From positions 1 through 22,343 of IMG/VR virus record IMGVR_UViG_3300008110_005133: a stretch of DNA of 22,343 nucleotides. One strand, given 5' to 3'. A model generated the notes under the pieces. It worked only from the letters and a program-made list of their open reading frames with translations, was not told where the DNA came from and made no database searches. The DNA is from a virus. Each line of letters starts with the position of its first letter. The stretch's first letter is position 1. Shown piece by piece: positions 8,418 through 15,101 of the stretch. The translations under genes were made by a program, and so were the position numbers.

Positions 8418-9184
8418 AATAAACGAGTTGATTTGTGCCCGTTTACTGTCGGTATTTTTGTGAATTTCTGAGAAAATGGTCCGTTGCGTCTAAATTCTCC
8501 CAACATTCTAATAATATGCGGACGCATCTTATTGATGACCTTGGTAATGTGAGCAGTTTTATAATTAGTCATCTCCCGAACCATCAAATAAAGAGCTTTC
8601 TTGTTAAAATTATCGATATTATCAATACGTTCGATAAGTTTTACGATAGCAGAAGCAATTTCTATGTCACGCTTTTTCTTGAATATCTTTGTTGTGTTGA
8701 ATTCCCAATAGTCTACCAAAAGACGGAGAAATTCTTTCATATCTACCGTAGAGTCACGGGTTTCCGGCTCCACTATTAGCATTTCTTCCAAAGTAAACGA
8801 CTCTTCAGTTTGGTCTGAGAAGTACAATACTCGCTTTTCTTCCTTATATGAGTTATTGTTGTGTAATATAAGATAATTTTTTGCTATTACGCTGAAGTAT
8901 GAGAACGCTTTACCCTTATCTTCGGTAAATTTATGTAAATTGATAACCAGAAAGGAGACTACCTGCGCCTTAATTTCGTCGAAGGTACCCTCCATATATG
9001 GAAATTTGAACCGATTGATAACATTCTCTGCTAGTTTATCAAGCGGTCCTTGAATTTTACTTCTAAATATTTGTTCTCGTTCGTCTGAATCTGTAGACTT
9101 GTTGTATGCGATTATCGCCTTTTCAGTATCTTCTGTAAAATATACCTTATCGCTCTTCTTCTTCGTTGATGTTACTGTTGCCAT
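8414..9184 (-). CDS. Late-transcription sigma factor, T4 gp55-like
   Basis: A 256-residue protein resembling T4 gp55-type sigma factors, which direct host RNA polymerase to phage late promoters. It matches region 2 of sigma70-like proteins: an N-terminal helical part ('Y-F-T-E-D-T-E-K-A-I-I-A-Y'), a conserved K-x-K-A-F-S-Y-F-S-V-I-A-K-N-Y-L-I segment (about 100-120) typical of gp55, and a long basic C-terminus. I chose the ATG at 9184 because a GGAG sits 7 bases upstream; an ATG at 9208 is in frame but has a worse site. The start lies 38 bases inside the upstream gene. No T4-style TATAAATA late promoter stands out nearby. Confidence 0.78.
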   Translation of the reverse strand: MATVTSTKKKSDKVYFTEDTEKAIIAYNKSTDSDEREQIFRSKIQGPLDKLAENVINRFKFPYMEGTFDEIKAQVVSFLVINLHKFTEDKGKAFSYFSVIAKNYLILHNNNSYKEEKRVLYFSDQTEESFTLEEMLIVEPETRDSTVDMKEFLRLLVDYWEFNTTKIFKKKRDIEIASAIVKLIERIDNIDNFNKKALYLMVREMTNYKTAHITKVINKMRPHIIRMLGEFRRNGPFSQKFTKIPTVNGHKSTRLL

Positions 9185-9440
9185 TACGTATCTCCGTAAC
9201 GAATGCATAAAGTAAATCTGTGCATTCTACCAATTGTTTAAAAACGGCTCCTACTTCGTCGTCTTGTTCAAACATTTGACGACTATCTAAACTACGCATC
9301 AGTCTTACGGTAGCATTTGTGCGACCGTAAAACTGATTAATTGCGTCTTCCATCCTTTCGTTTTTCTTTAACAAGTTATATGTTGCGAAAGATAACGCTG
9401 TGACAAGAATTGTCAAGATCACGACCAAAAAAATTAACAT
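9147..9440 (-). CDS. Small membrane-anchored protein
   Basis: A 97-residue protein. Residues 1-22 form one hydrophobic transmembrane segment, followed by a K-K-N-E-R stretch, which by the positive-inside rule suggests a cytoplasmic C-terminal domain. The soluble part has a M-E-D-A-I-N-Q-F helix and a D-D-E-V-G-A-V-F-K-Q-L segment, similar to small anchored proteins I associate with T4-like marine phages. Its ATG overlaps the stop of the lysozyme-like gene (TAATG). It is not an obvious spanin because of its predicted topology. The function is unknown. Confidence 0.8.
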   Translation of the reverse strand: MLIFLVVILTILVTALSFATYNLLKKNERMEDAINQFYGRTNATVRLMRSLDSRQMFEQDDEVGAVFKQLVECTDLLYAFVTEIRNGNSNINEEEER

Positions 9441-9967
9441 TAGAAAGTTTCCCTTAGTTTATACTTGTTGAATTCCTGCAAGTAGTCCCGTATTGACGTA
9501 CCATTTGCATCCGTCCTACCGTGCATGTCCCCGTCCGTAAAATACTTTTTAACATTACCAGCACCAGCCAAATGAGCGGCAGCCAGAACACCAGAACGGG
9601 TGATTTTGATACCCTTAAACTTCCGACCTTCGTAATTTTCGATAATACGGTCCAGTAGAGAGTTATTTGCTCTCATATAGCTTACCATTACGCTGTCCTG
9701 TAATTGAGGATTACGCAGGAATTGATTCTTTGACACCCGAAACCCCAAGACCTTAACTGTTCTTGGGTCAAATTGATATTTACCCATCATCCCAAATTTA
9801 TTAACTACACTTGGTGTATTGTCACTTTCCCGTTGAGCCATATGGTCAAGAAACTTTTCCAATTCAGTCGGTTCTGACCGTACCACACCATCGGGAACAT
9901 ATACTGTCTTTGCTGTACCAGCTGCTATAACCATTAATGCTATTACTACCACAGAGAGGTATTTCAT
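9440..9967 (-). CDS. Exported lysozyme-like (lytic transglycosylase-type) protein
   Basis: A 175-residue protein with an N-terminal signal peptide (about 1-19, basic start then V-V-V-I-A-L-M-V-I-A-A-G, cleavage near T-A-K). The mature part resembles small goose-type/transglycosylase-like peptidoglycan-cleaving domains: an early R-E-S-D-N-T-P motif whose Glu (about residue 47) would be the catalytic acid, then a G-M-M-G-K-Y-Q-F-D segment and a later G-V-L-A-A-A-H-L-A-G-A-G-N-V block. It would act on peptidoglycan in the periplasm. A GGAGG lies 5 bases upstream of the ATG, after the IMPDH-like gene. It may be a virion- or lysis-associated enzyme; which one is not visible. Confidence 0.82.
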   Translation of the reverse strand: MKYLSVVVIALMVIAAGTAKTVYVPDGVVRSEPTELEKFLDHMAQRESDNTPSVVNKFGMMGKYQFDPRTVKVLGFRVSKNQFLRNPQLQDSVMVSYMRANNSLLDRIIENYEGRKFKGIKITRSGVLAAAHLAGAGNVKKYFTDGDMHGRTDANGTSIRDYLQEFNKYKLRETF

Positions 9968-9979
9968 AGGTTCCTCCGT

Positions 9980-11080
9980 TTAGAGTAAGTGAGGACGAGC
10001 CTCCGCCATGCCTGCGCCCGTGACCACCACATATTCGGGGAAGAATTCTTCAAGATTCCGTGCTCCGGCATAGGACAGAGCGGAACGCAATCCATCGGTT
10101 AATCCTTCCACAATAAACTTCACACCACCCTTAAAAGGAATTACTGTAGACTCCCCTTCAACATTTCGTTTTGCTTGACCGTGGACACTCTTCGTTTCCA
10201 ACGATGCAGCTCCACGATACCGCTTATATAAACCATTCTGCTTCTCAATGATTGCACCAGGTGCTTCTTTTGTTCCTGCCAAGAGTGACCCAAGGATTAC
10301 TGAGTTTGCACCAACTCCCAACGCCTTTGCAATATCACCACTACTACGGATACCACCACATGCGATAACAGGAACACTAACTGTTTGCGCACAATCTTGT
10401 AATGAGGTCACATTTGGAACACCGAAACCAGTCTTGATACGGGTGGTACAAAGTGACCCACCACCGATACCAACACGAATTGCATCAGCTCCCCAGTCTT
10501 GGAGTGCTTGCGCTGCTTTACCGGTCGCAACGTTTCCTGCGATAATATCAACATTAGACGGAAGTTCTTTTTTTAGTCTCATTAACGCATCACGAACAAA
10601 CGTGTGATATCCGTGTGCTACGTCAATCAAGATAATATTCGCACCCTTAGTAACCAACTCAAATGCTCGTTCAAAATAGTCACCGTTTGCACCGATTGCT
10701 GCGGCGATTGGAACTTGTCTCATTCTTTTAAAAGCAGCTTCCCATTCATCCATCCCACTCATATTATCTATGTTTGCAAAATAGGTCACCGCAATACCGG
10801 CATCAACAGCCATCTTTACACGATGTACTTGTGCACCTTGTTCTTCAATCGTCATAAACCGGTGAATGATACCCACTCCACCTAGTTCTGCCATTGCGAT
10901 TGCCATTTCACTATCACAAACCGTGTCCATAGGAGATGCGACGAATGGAACCCTAATACTATAATTAGTTGTTAGTTTAGTTGTGAGGTCAATATTCTGA
11001 CGAGATTCAATATCCGAAAACGCAGGGATAAGTTGGATGTCGTCGTATGTGAGAGCTTGTTTATCGTGTAATTGTGTCAT
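9980..11080 (-). CDS. IMP dehydrogenase / GMP reductase family enzyme, no CBS domains
   Basis: A 366-residue TIM-barrel enzyme that interconverts IMP with XMP (IMPDH) or GMP (GMP reductase). Residues 48-56 carry the S-P-M-D-T-V block, and residues about 205-222 the G-G-G-S-L-C-T-T-R-I-K-T-G catalytic loop with Cys211. The CBS pair usual in bacterial GuaB is absent. The C-terminal flap (about 285-320) contains Y-R-G-A-A-S-L-E-T and a V-E-G-E-S-T-V-I-P-F-K-G stretch more like GMP reductases. I chose the ATG at 11080, which leaves a 20-base overlap with the glycosyltransferase; a longer frame starting at 11188 has a non-homologous 36-residue tail. The IMPDH or GMPR assignment is open. Confidence 0.92.
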   Translation of the reverse strand: MTQLHDKQALTYDDIQLIPAFSDIESRQNIDLTTKLTTNYSIRVPFVASPMDTVCDSEMAIAMAELGGVGIIHRFMTIEEQGAQVHRVKMAVDAGIAVTYFANIDNMSGMDEWEAAFKRMRQVPIAAAIGANGDYFERAFELVTKGANIILIDVAHGYHTFVRDALMRLKKELPSNVDIIAGNVATGKAAQALQDWGADAIRVGIGGGSLCTTRIKTGFGVPNVTSLQDCAQTVSVPVIACGGIRSSGDIAKALGVGANSVILGSLLAGTKEAPGAIIEKQNGLYKRYRGAASLETKSVHGQAKRNVEGESTVIPFKGGVKFIVEGLTDGLRSALSYAGARNLEEFFPEYVVVTGAGMAEARPHLL

Positions 11081-11696
11081 AGTAATCGTTTTGTTTGCGT
11101 TGACGTTCAATATCCTTGATGTGATACAGCGACCACTCTTCTTCTGCTGGAAGTGGTGCGTGGGTTTGGTATCCAACAATCCGCTCATGCACCTTTCCTT
11201 CCCACTTGATATATTCTGCGTTCCGATACAGACGAGTCTGATAGTCGGGGAACATTACCCAACCCTTCTCGTTAATTCGCCATCCCCATCGTCTAATATC
11301 GTCGTCAGTCAATCCACTAACAACGTTGACGCGTGGAATAAGAAACACATCTATATTTTTGTTATTATCTACAATATCATGCAGATAAGTTAATAGATTG
11401 CCGTTAAACTTCTCATCCGCATCCACTTGGAAAATATATTCTCCATTACACTTACTATTTAAAAAGTTTTTATGTGCGGCAAAGTCGTGATTCAGTTCAT
11501 GCTGATATAGCCCAATCTTATCCTTGTCTGCATAATCGTATAACATAGACGAAGTGAATGGGTCGGTAGAATTATCATCCACAACCACAATCTCATCACC
11601 AGTTTGTTCACAATGTGGAATCAGCTGGTCGAGAAGGTCACGAATATATTCCCCTTCATTATGTGTAGTGATTGCAAAGGAAATCAACGGTGTCAT
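11061..11696 (-). CDS. Family 2 glycosyltransferase
   Basis: A 211-residue GT-A fold glycosyltransferase. It opens with P-L-I-S-F-A-I-T-T-H-N-E-G, the classic GT2 start, then has E-I-V-V-V-D-D-N-S-T-D (nucleotide-binding) and F-Q-V-D-A-D-E-K-F, the DxD-type metal site (near residue 92). Later comes a W-E-G-K-V-H-E motif seen in GT2 proteins. Possible acceptors are cell-surface glycans, phage proteins or modified DNA bases; the sequence does not say which. The ATG overlaps the stop of the small membrane gene (TAATG), so the two are coupled, and the end overlaps the IMPDH-like start. Confidence 0.92.
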   Translation of the reverse strand: MTPLISFAITTHNEGEYIRDLLDQLIPHCEQTGDEIVVVDDNSTDPFTSSMLYDYADKDKIGLYQHELNHDFAAHKNFLNSKCNGEYIFQVDADEKFNGNLLTYLHDIVDNNKNIDVFLIPRVNVVSGLTDDDIRRWGWRINEKGWVMFPDYQTRLYRNAEYIKWEGKVHERIVGYQTHAPLPAEEEWSLYHIKDIERQRKQNDYYDTITR

Positions 11697-11845
11697 TATA
11701 CCTTCCGTGTTAGAAAATTCTTAATTTCACGAACGACTAAAAAAATACCATATAGACCATATATAAACGAAAGTGTTATTGTTGTCAATAGAAAAAACAA
11801 AAACTGTACTACATCTTCGAAAAATGAAGTTATCTTTTCTGTCAT
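11696..11845 (-). CDS. 49-residue membrane protein linking UVDE and glycosyltransferase genes
   Basis: A 49-residue protein starting at ATG 11845, whose first bases overlap the UV endonuclease stop (ATGA) and whose stop overlaps the glycosyltransferase start (TAATG). Double coupling like this argues that the frame is real despite its size. Residues about 13-39 are strongly hydrophobic (Phe/Leu/Thr/Ile-rich), likely one transmembrane helix, followed by a basic C-terminus (R-E-I-K-N-F and R-K). It could be a membrane anchor for the glycosyltransferase, but no family is recognised and this is inference. Confidence 0.7.
   Translation of the reverse strand: MTEKITSFFEDVVQFLFFLLTTITLSFIYGLYGIFLVVREIKNFLTRKV
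11760..11788 (-). promoter_or_regulatory. Possible internal sigma70 promoter
   Basis: On the minus strand TTGACA (11788-11783) is followed by 17 bases and TATATA (11765-11760). Spacing and both hexamers are near consensus, but the site lies inside the 49-residue coding frame, so it may be chance. If active it would give extra expression of the glycosyltransferase and IMPDH-like genes. Confidence 0.35.
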
Positions 11846-12741
11846 ACCAACTCCCGATATTTGAATAGTGCTAGTTCTTTTGCCTTTGCTTCGAGGTCAA
11901 CATCCAACGTGAGTCCAAAATCGTCAATACGAGAAAACACATAATCAGCGTGAGCGCGAGGGTTGCCCGTAACGTTCTCATTAACATTTTTACTCTCGCT
12001 ATAGTGAAAGAGTGGAGTAATACCTTCCGGCCACGTACCAGCGGCGAGTTCCGCGGCTTCTTGGGTGGTCAGTCCATCGGGGTGAAACTGGTGATGGAAA
12101 TAGTCAAACGTAAGCGGGATACCTAGCTCTGCGTGAAGGTAGGTAAACAGTTGAACAATAGAGAATGAGTTTTCCTTGTCATCGTTCTCGACCACCATGC
12201 GTGCTTGAAGGTTCGGTGACAGCCTACGGAAATTATCAATCCACCGCTGTGCAGTCTCTTCGGAGAAGTTCATGCCAACGTGAATATTGATTGCGTTATA
12301 CGGACTAGCTTCCAGCCCCATATAGTCAAACACTTCGGAATGGAGTTCCAAGTCTTTGATAGAGTTCTCTACTGCTTTTGGATTGATTGAACCCAACTTT
12401 ACAAAGTGGTCGGGGTGCGCAGTAATACGTTGACCAGTTTGCTTGGCATAGTCACCGGCTGCTTTGAGAGTACTAACGATGGCGAAATAATCGGGGAGAC
12501 TCGTCGCCTTGTATTCAGTGCCCCACGGAAAAATACCAGACCCCATACGAAATACGGTCACACCGTTTTCGGCGTTCCATTTGAGGATTGTTAGAAGGTC
12601 TTTAGCGTTAGCTAACGCAAGTTCAGAGGCGTACTTTAGACCTTTAGCCTCGAACGTAGCCTTTCGCATGGCACGACCCGTGGTAATACCCTTGTCATTT
12701 AATAATGTATTAATACAACAATAACCAACATTAATAGGCAC
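11842..12741 (-). CDS. uvsE: UV DNA damage endonuclease (UvdE/UvsE family)
   Basis: A 299-residue TIM-barrel repair nuclease that nicks DNA 5' of UV photoproducts using metal ions. Visible family motifs include an N-terminal N-V-G-Y-C-C-I-N, then F-R-M-G-S-G-I-F-P-W, A-H-P-D-H-F (about residue 107), N-I-H-V-G-M (about residue 152), V-V-E-N-D-D (metal-binding Glu, near 187), F-D-Y-F-H-H-Q-F-H (near 220) and H-Y-S-E-S. Length agrees with bacterial UvsE. The start is GTG at 12741, with GGAGG 4 bases upstream. A sigma70-type promoter lies about 30 bases further up, so this gene begins an operon that includes the small membrane protein, the glycosyltransferase and the IMPDH-like gene. Such enzymes are unusual in phages. 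Confidence 0.93.
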   Translation of the reverse strand: MPINVGYCCINTLLNDKGITTGRAMRKATFEAKGLKYASELALANAKDLLTILKWNAENGVTVFRMGSGIFPWGTEYKATSLPDYFAIVSTLKAAGDYAKQTGQRITAHPDHFVKLGSINPKAVENSIKDLELHSEVFDYMGLEASPYNAINIHVGMNFSEETAQRWIDNFRRLSPNLQARMVVENDDKENSFSIVQLFTYLHAELGIPLTFDYFHHQFHPDGLTTQEAAELAAGTWPEGITPLFHYSESKNVNENVTGNPRAHADYVFSRIDDFGLTLDVDLEAKAKELALFKYRELV

Positions 12742-12767
12742 AAAGCCTCCAAGTAGAGAGTACAGTA

Positions 12768-12796
12768 AATATACTCAATTTTGGGGCAGTTGTCAA
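12768..12796 (-). promoter_or_regulatory. Sigma70-type promoter for the UV endonuclease operon
   Basis: On the minus strand TTGACA (12796-12791), a 17-base spacer and TATATT (12773-12768) give near-consensus -35 and -10 sites. Transcription would begin near 12761, just before the GTG start at 12741. The preceding CCCC and following A copy the tRNA-Val promoter (CCCCTTGACAA). Confidence 0.75.
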
Positions 12797-12802
12797 GGGG
12801 TA

Positions 12803-13714
12803 TTAAAATAAGTTAATATCTTTGTGCTTACTAATAGTCTTTTTCTTCCAAAATGTATCTAATACGTTCTCAGTTTCCTCTTTCGTCATATACTGCGGAA
12901 ACGGGTCATCGCTATTCAATCTAGCCAATAAATCTTCTGGTATTTGATTTACTACTGTAGGTTCTTCTGGTCGTTTCTCGTTTTCTAGCGGCTGAGTACG
13001 TTGGGTTTCCCCGTATATCTGATACTTCTTTTCTTCTCGTTTGGTTAAGAAATTGTATGCTAGTACTAAACAAATAGAAAGTGGGTCGAATACCAATACA
13101 ATAATTAAGATGAACCACTTGACTACAGTATCAAGTTCCACTCCGATTGCTTTGGAAATGTATACAAATGTTCCGATATCAGAGTTAGTGTTGATTTCCA
13201 CTTCCTTTGTTAAACTACGTGCTTTCAAACTATCACGTTGAGCGGATGTTTGGTTGATTTCTTTTTGTAATGCCGTAGCGGTTCTATTTAATTCATTCAA
13301 ACTATTTTGTGCTGACCGAACTGCTGAACTTGACCCCGTGGTGCTTTTACTGATGAGATTATCAATACGATTTTCTTGTTGACCACGGAGTGAAATGATT
13401 TGGTCCAATCGTGCAGTCTTACGTTTAATTTCTTCATCAAGTGTTTGTGCTTGTGAATTATAAATTTGAATATCAGCATTCATCTTTAATGGTTCTGCTG
13501 CAACCTTTGCATATGCTGAGGACAAGTATCCGTAGATACCTGCCGAAGTGATACCGATTAGTGTAATACTTGCGACCAGCATATAACTTTTTAATGCTTT
13601 TGGTATTTCAGACCAATAACGATAGAGGAATGAAACACCAACTAACTTACCTAATTCCAAAGCACTGGCCATTACCATCGCAGAGACGGCTGCTCCAGCA
13701 AACAGAGTATTCAA
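12803..13714 (-). CDS. Membrane protein with periplasmic or cytoplasmic coiled coil
   Basis: A 303-residue protein. Hydrophobic segments lie at about 4-30 (with an E-L-G-K-L-V motif) and 43-66, then a long helical coiled-coil region (about 75-165, Gln/Glu/Lys/Leu-rich), then a further membrane segment at about 196-224. A hydrophilic C-terminus of about 80 residues follows. This three-segment layout with a coiled coil recalls membrane proteins in other T4-like phages, but I cannot name a family; a DUF4407-like arrangement is possible. The start codon is TTG with AGGAG only 3 bases upstream, so a later ATG (residue 13) is an alternative start. Confidence 0.8.
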   Translation of the reverse strand: MNTLFAGAAVSAMVMASALELGKLVGVSFLYRYWSEIPKALKSYMLVASITLIGITSAGIYGYLSSAYAKVAAEPLKMNADIQIYNSQAQTLDEEIKRKTARLDQIISLRGQQENRIDNLISKSTTGSSSAVRSAQNSLNELNRTATALQKEINQTSAQRDSLKARSLTKEVEINTNSDIGTFVYISKAIGVELDTVVKWFILIIVLVFDPLSICLVLAYNFLTKREEKKYQIYGETQRTQPLENEKRPEEPTVVNQIPEDLLARLNSDDPFPQYMTKEETENVLDTFWKKKTISKHKDINLF

Positions 13715-13744
13715 TGTCTCCTAAATCTTAAAGGTTTGTACCAG

Positions 13745-13785
13745 ACATAACCGATGTCGATCACCTCCTAATTAATCGGTTATGT
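13745..13785 (-). promoter_or_regulatory. Hairpin with a Shine-Dalgarno sequence in its loop
   Basis: An 11-base perfect inverted repeat (ACATAACCGAT / ATCGGTTATGT, with 13745-13755 and 13775-13785 as arms) frames a 19-base loop. On the minus strand the loop reads TAATTAGGAGGTGATCGAC, containing an AGGAGGTGAT sequence that matches the anti-SD of 16S RNA almost fully. The 5' arm overlaps the end of the cysteine-rich mini-gene. No start codon sits at normal distance behind the loop SD, so it may be an RNA switch, a ribosome-binding element or a processing site. Confidence 0.6.
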
Positions 13786-13831
13786 GGTTTACACAGCAAC
13801 TACACGTACAACCTGCGGAACAACTGCACAT
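13772..13831 (-). CDS. 19-residue cysteine-rich peptide gene
   Basis: Minus-strand ATG at 13831, TAA at 13774-13772. A GGAGG lies 5 bases upstream of the ATG, an ideal spacing. The product has six cysteines in 19 residues (pattern C-x-C-x3-C-x-C-x-C-C) plus one His, like a metallothionein or small zinc-binding peptide. It lies 24 bases after the Hsp20 stop and runs into the following hairpin. Being so short, it could be a chance frame, but the SD and the cysteine density argue otherwise. No family recognised; metal binding is inferred. Confidence 0.5.
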   Translation of the reverse strand: MCSCSAGCTCSCCVNHITD

Positions 13832-13854
13832 ACATACCTCCGGTTGATGGTGAA

Positions 13855-14334
13855 TTACTTAATTGTAACCTTTGTACTTTCTGGCTCCTTTGTCAATTTT
13901 TGGATAGTAATTGTCAATAACCCATTATCAAACTTTGCACCGACTGCTGAGGCATCCAATTGGTCACCGAGCTTAAATGAACGACTGAACGAACTACGCT
14001 TGAGTTCACGAAGCAGATAAACGGATTTATCAGTTTGCTCGTTCAATTGTGATGCACCACCTGAAATAGTCAAGACGCCTTCCTTGACTTCAATATCAAT
14101 TTCATCCTTTTTGTAACCAGCGAGTTCCGCTTCAATAACTACAGCTTCGTCGTTCGTAATAACATTGACCTTTGGATATGCAGACTTTCCAAAAGGTTCT
14201 GCCCCAAAATGTTGAAAGAGTTCGGGGAAATCTCTCCGAGCGAATTCATCAAACATCTTGTCAAACGTGCTGATGAAGTTGTCCCGATTGTTCAAAACCG
14301 TTGACCCGAATGGGCGAAATACTAAATGAGTCAT
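13855..14334 (-). CDS. Small heat shock protein, Hsp20/alpha-crystallin family
   Basis: A 159-residue ATP-independent chaperone that holds unfolding proteins. The alpha-crystallin domain (about 45-145) starts with a Y-P-K-V-N-V-I strand, has E-A-E-L-A-G-Y-K-K-D-E-I-D-I (typical 'L-x-G-x-x-K-x-D-I-x-I'), G-V-L-T-I-S-G, and ends in N-G-L-L-T-I-T-I-Q-K. I chose the ATG at 14334 because GGAGG sits 7 bases upstream; an ATG at 14364 lacks a site. Hsp20 genes are common in marine T4-like phages. No heat-shock promoter is apparent. The gene follows a hairpin terminator, so it probably begins a new unit. Confidence 0.93.
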   Translation of the reverse strand: MTHLVFRPFGSTVLNNRDNFISTFDKMFDEFARRDFPELFQHFGAEPFGKSAYPKVNVITNDEAVVIEAELAGYKKDEIDIEVKEGVLTISGGASQLNEQTDKSVYLLRELKRSSFSRSFKLGDQLDASAVGAKFDNGLLTITIQKLTKEPESTKVTIK

Positions 14335-14414
14335 AAAATGACCTCCAATGTTATGTACCCTCACTATTGAGCGGTACGGTTTATTGACCCCGCATTGTGC
14401 GCAGGTCTAATATA

Positions 14415-14450
14415 AATATAACCGTCCAAGTCATTTTGAACGGTTATATT
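14415..14450 (-). terminator. Hairpin terminator after the HD hydrolase gene
   Basis: A stem of 13 pairs with one G-U pair on the RNA (arms 14415-14427 and 14438-14450) lies between the HD gene stop at 14463 and Hsp20. A U-rich but interrupted run (TTTATATT) follows on the minus strand. The stem is symmetric and A/T-rich at the base, so it could serve both strands. The U-tract is weak, so this is a probable rather than certain terminator. Confidence 0.5.
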
Positions 14451-14462
14451 ATATGTTAATTT

Positions 14463-15086
14463 TTAGAATCGTGAATTATCGTTTTCACATTGACTGGACA
14501 TATGGTCAGCCCAATGAATAATACGTGGAAGATTCGTTTTCATCGCGTACGGGGCGTAGTTGACTAAGTATGCTTTTGAACCATCATCATATAATCCGTC
14601 AGATAACTTAATACCCAACCATTCCTTTTGTGTGATTTCAATTCCATACTTTTGCAAGAGGAACAATGCGCGGTCGGGAACCTTCATATATTGAAGATTA
14701 TCATTCTGCTTGTAGAGTTCACCGCGTTTCCGATGCCAATCAGAATCTTGGTCAACATAGTACGGACCTTCGTTGGGATTTCCAAGCTTACCCAAATCGT
14801 GATGGATTGCGGCGAAAATAAGTTCCTGCTTGGTGAAGTCTACATCACCACCAATCTTCTTGTATACGGAAGAGAGATGTAGCGCTGTTTCCGTAACTCG
14901 AAGTACGTGGTCAAGATATCCGCCGGGAAACGCATTATGGAAATACGTCTTACCAGAAGCGGGAGCGGTTGACAACTCACCGTTAAAATCTTCATACATT
15001 ACCAAGAGCTTTTCCGCACGGGAATCAGCCTTGATATACTCCATAAACTTTTCGTACTTTTCTGCGAGCTGTTCTTCCGTAACCAT
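14463..15086 (-). CDS. HD-domain metal-dependent phosphohydrolase
   Basis: A 207-residue HD-superfamily protein. It has F-H-N-A-F-P-G-G-Y-L-D-H-V-L-R-V at about 49-64 (His60 as the first metal ligand), I-H-H-D-L-G-K at 94-100 (His96-Asp97 as the HD pair) and W-A-D-H at 192-195 (Asp194 as the last ligand), the complete H...HD...D set. The 'G-G-x-L-x-H' arrangement is like YhaM-type nucleic acid or nucleotide phosphohydrolases. The substrate is unknown; dATP triphosphohydrolase (DatZ) is possible because the window has a PurA/PurZ gene, but this is only a hypothesis. AAGGA lies 8 bases upstream of the ATG. Confidence 0.88.
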   Translation of the reverse strand: MVTEEQLAEKYEKFMEYIKADSRAEKLLVMYEDFNGELSTAPASGKTYFHNAFPGGYLDHVLRVTETALHLSSVYKKIGGDVDFTKQELIFAAIHHDLGKLGNPNEGPYYVDQDSDWHRKRGELYKQNDNLQYMKVPDRALFLLQKYGIEITQKEWLGIKLSDGLYDDGSKAYLVNYAPYAMKTNLPRIIHWADHMSSQCENDNSRF

Positions 15087-15101
15087 TGTGTGTATCCTTG
15101 T

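Noticed and set aside
9185-9208. Upstream ATG for the sigma factor gene
   Set aside because: The ATG at 9184 has GGAG 7 bases upstream; the earlier one lacks a site.
10248-10607. Plus-strand frame of 119 codons opposite the IMPDH-like gene
   Set aside because: The minus-strand product has unmistakable family motifs over the same bases, so this frame is a shadow.
11081-11188. 36-codon N-terminal extension of the IMPDH-like protein
   Set aside because: The segment has no family similarity, lies inside the glycosyltransferase gene, and the ATG at 11080 gives a normal enzyme start.
14335-14364. Upstream ATG for Hsp20
   Set aside because: The GGAGG sits 7 bases before the ATG at 14334, and the extra ten residues have no similarity to Hsp20.
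14463-15086. Firm naming of the HD protein as DatZ
   Set aside because: The HD set is present but nothing diagnostic of dATPase is visible; YhaM-like enzymes fit as well.
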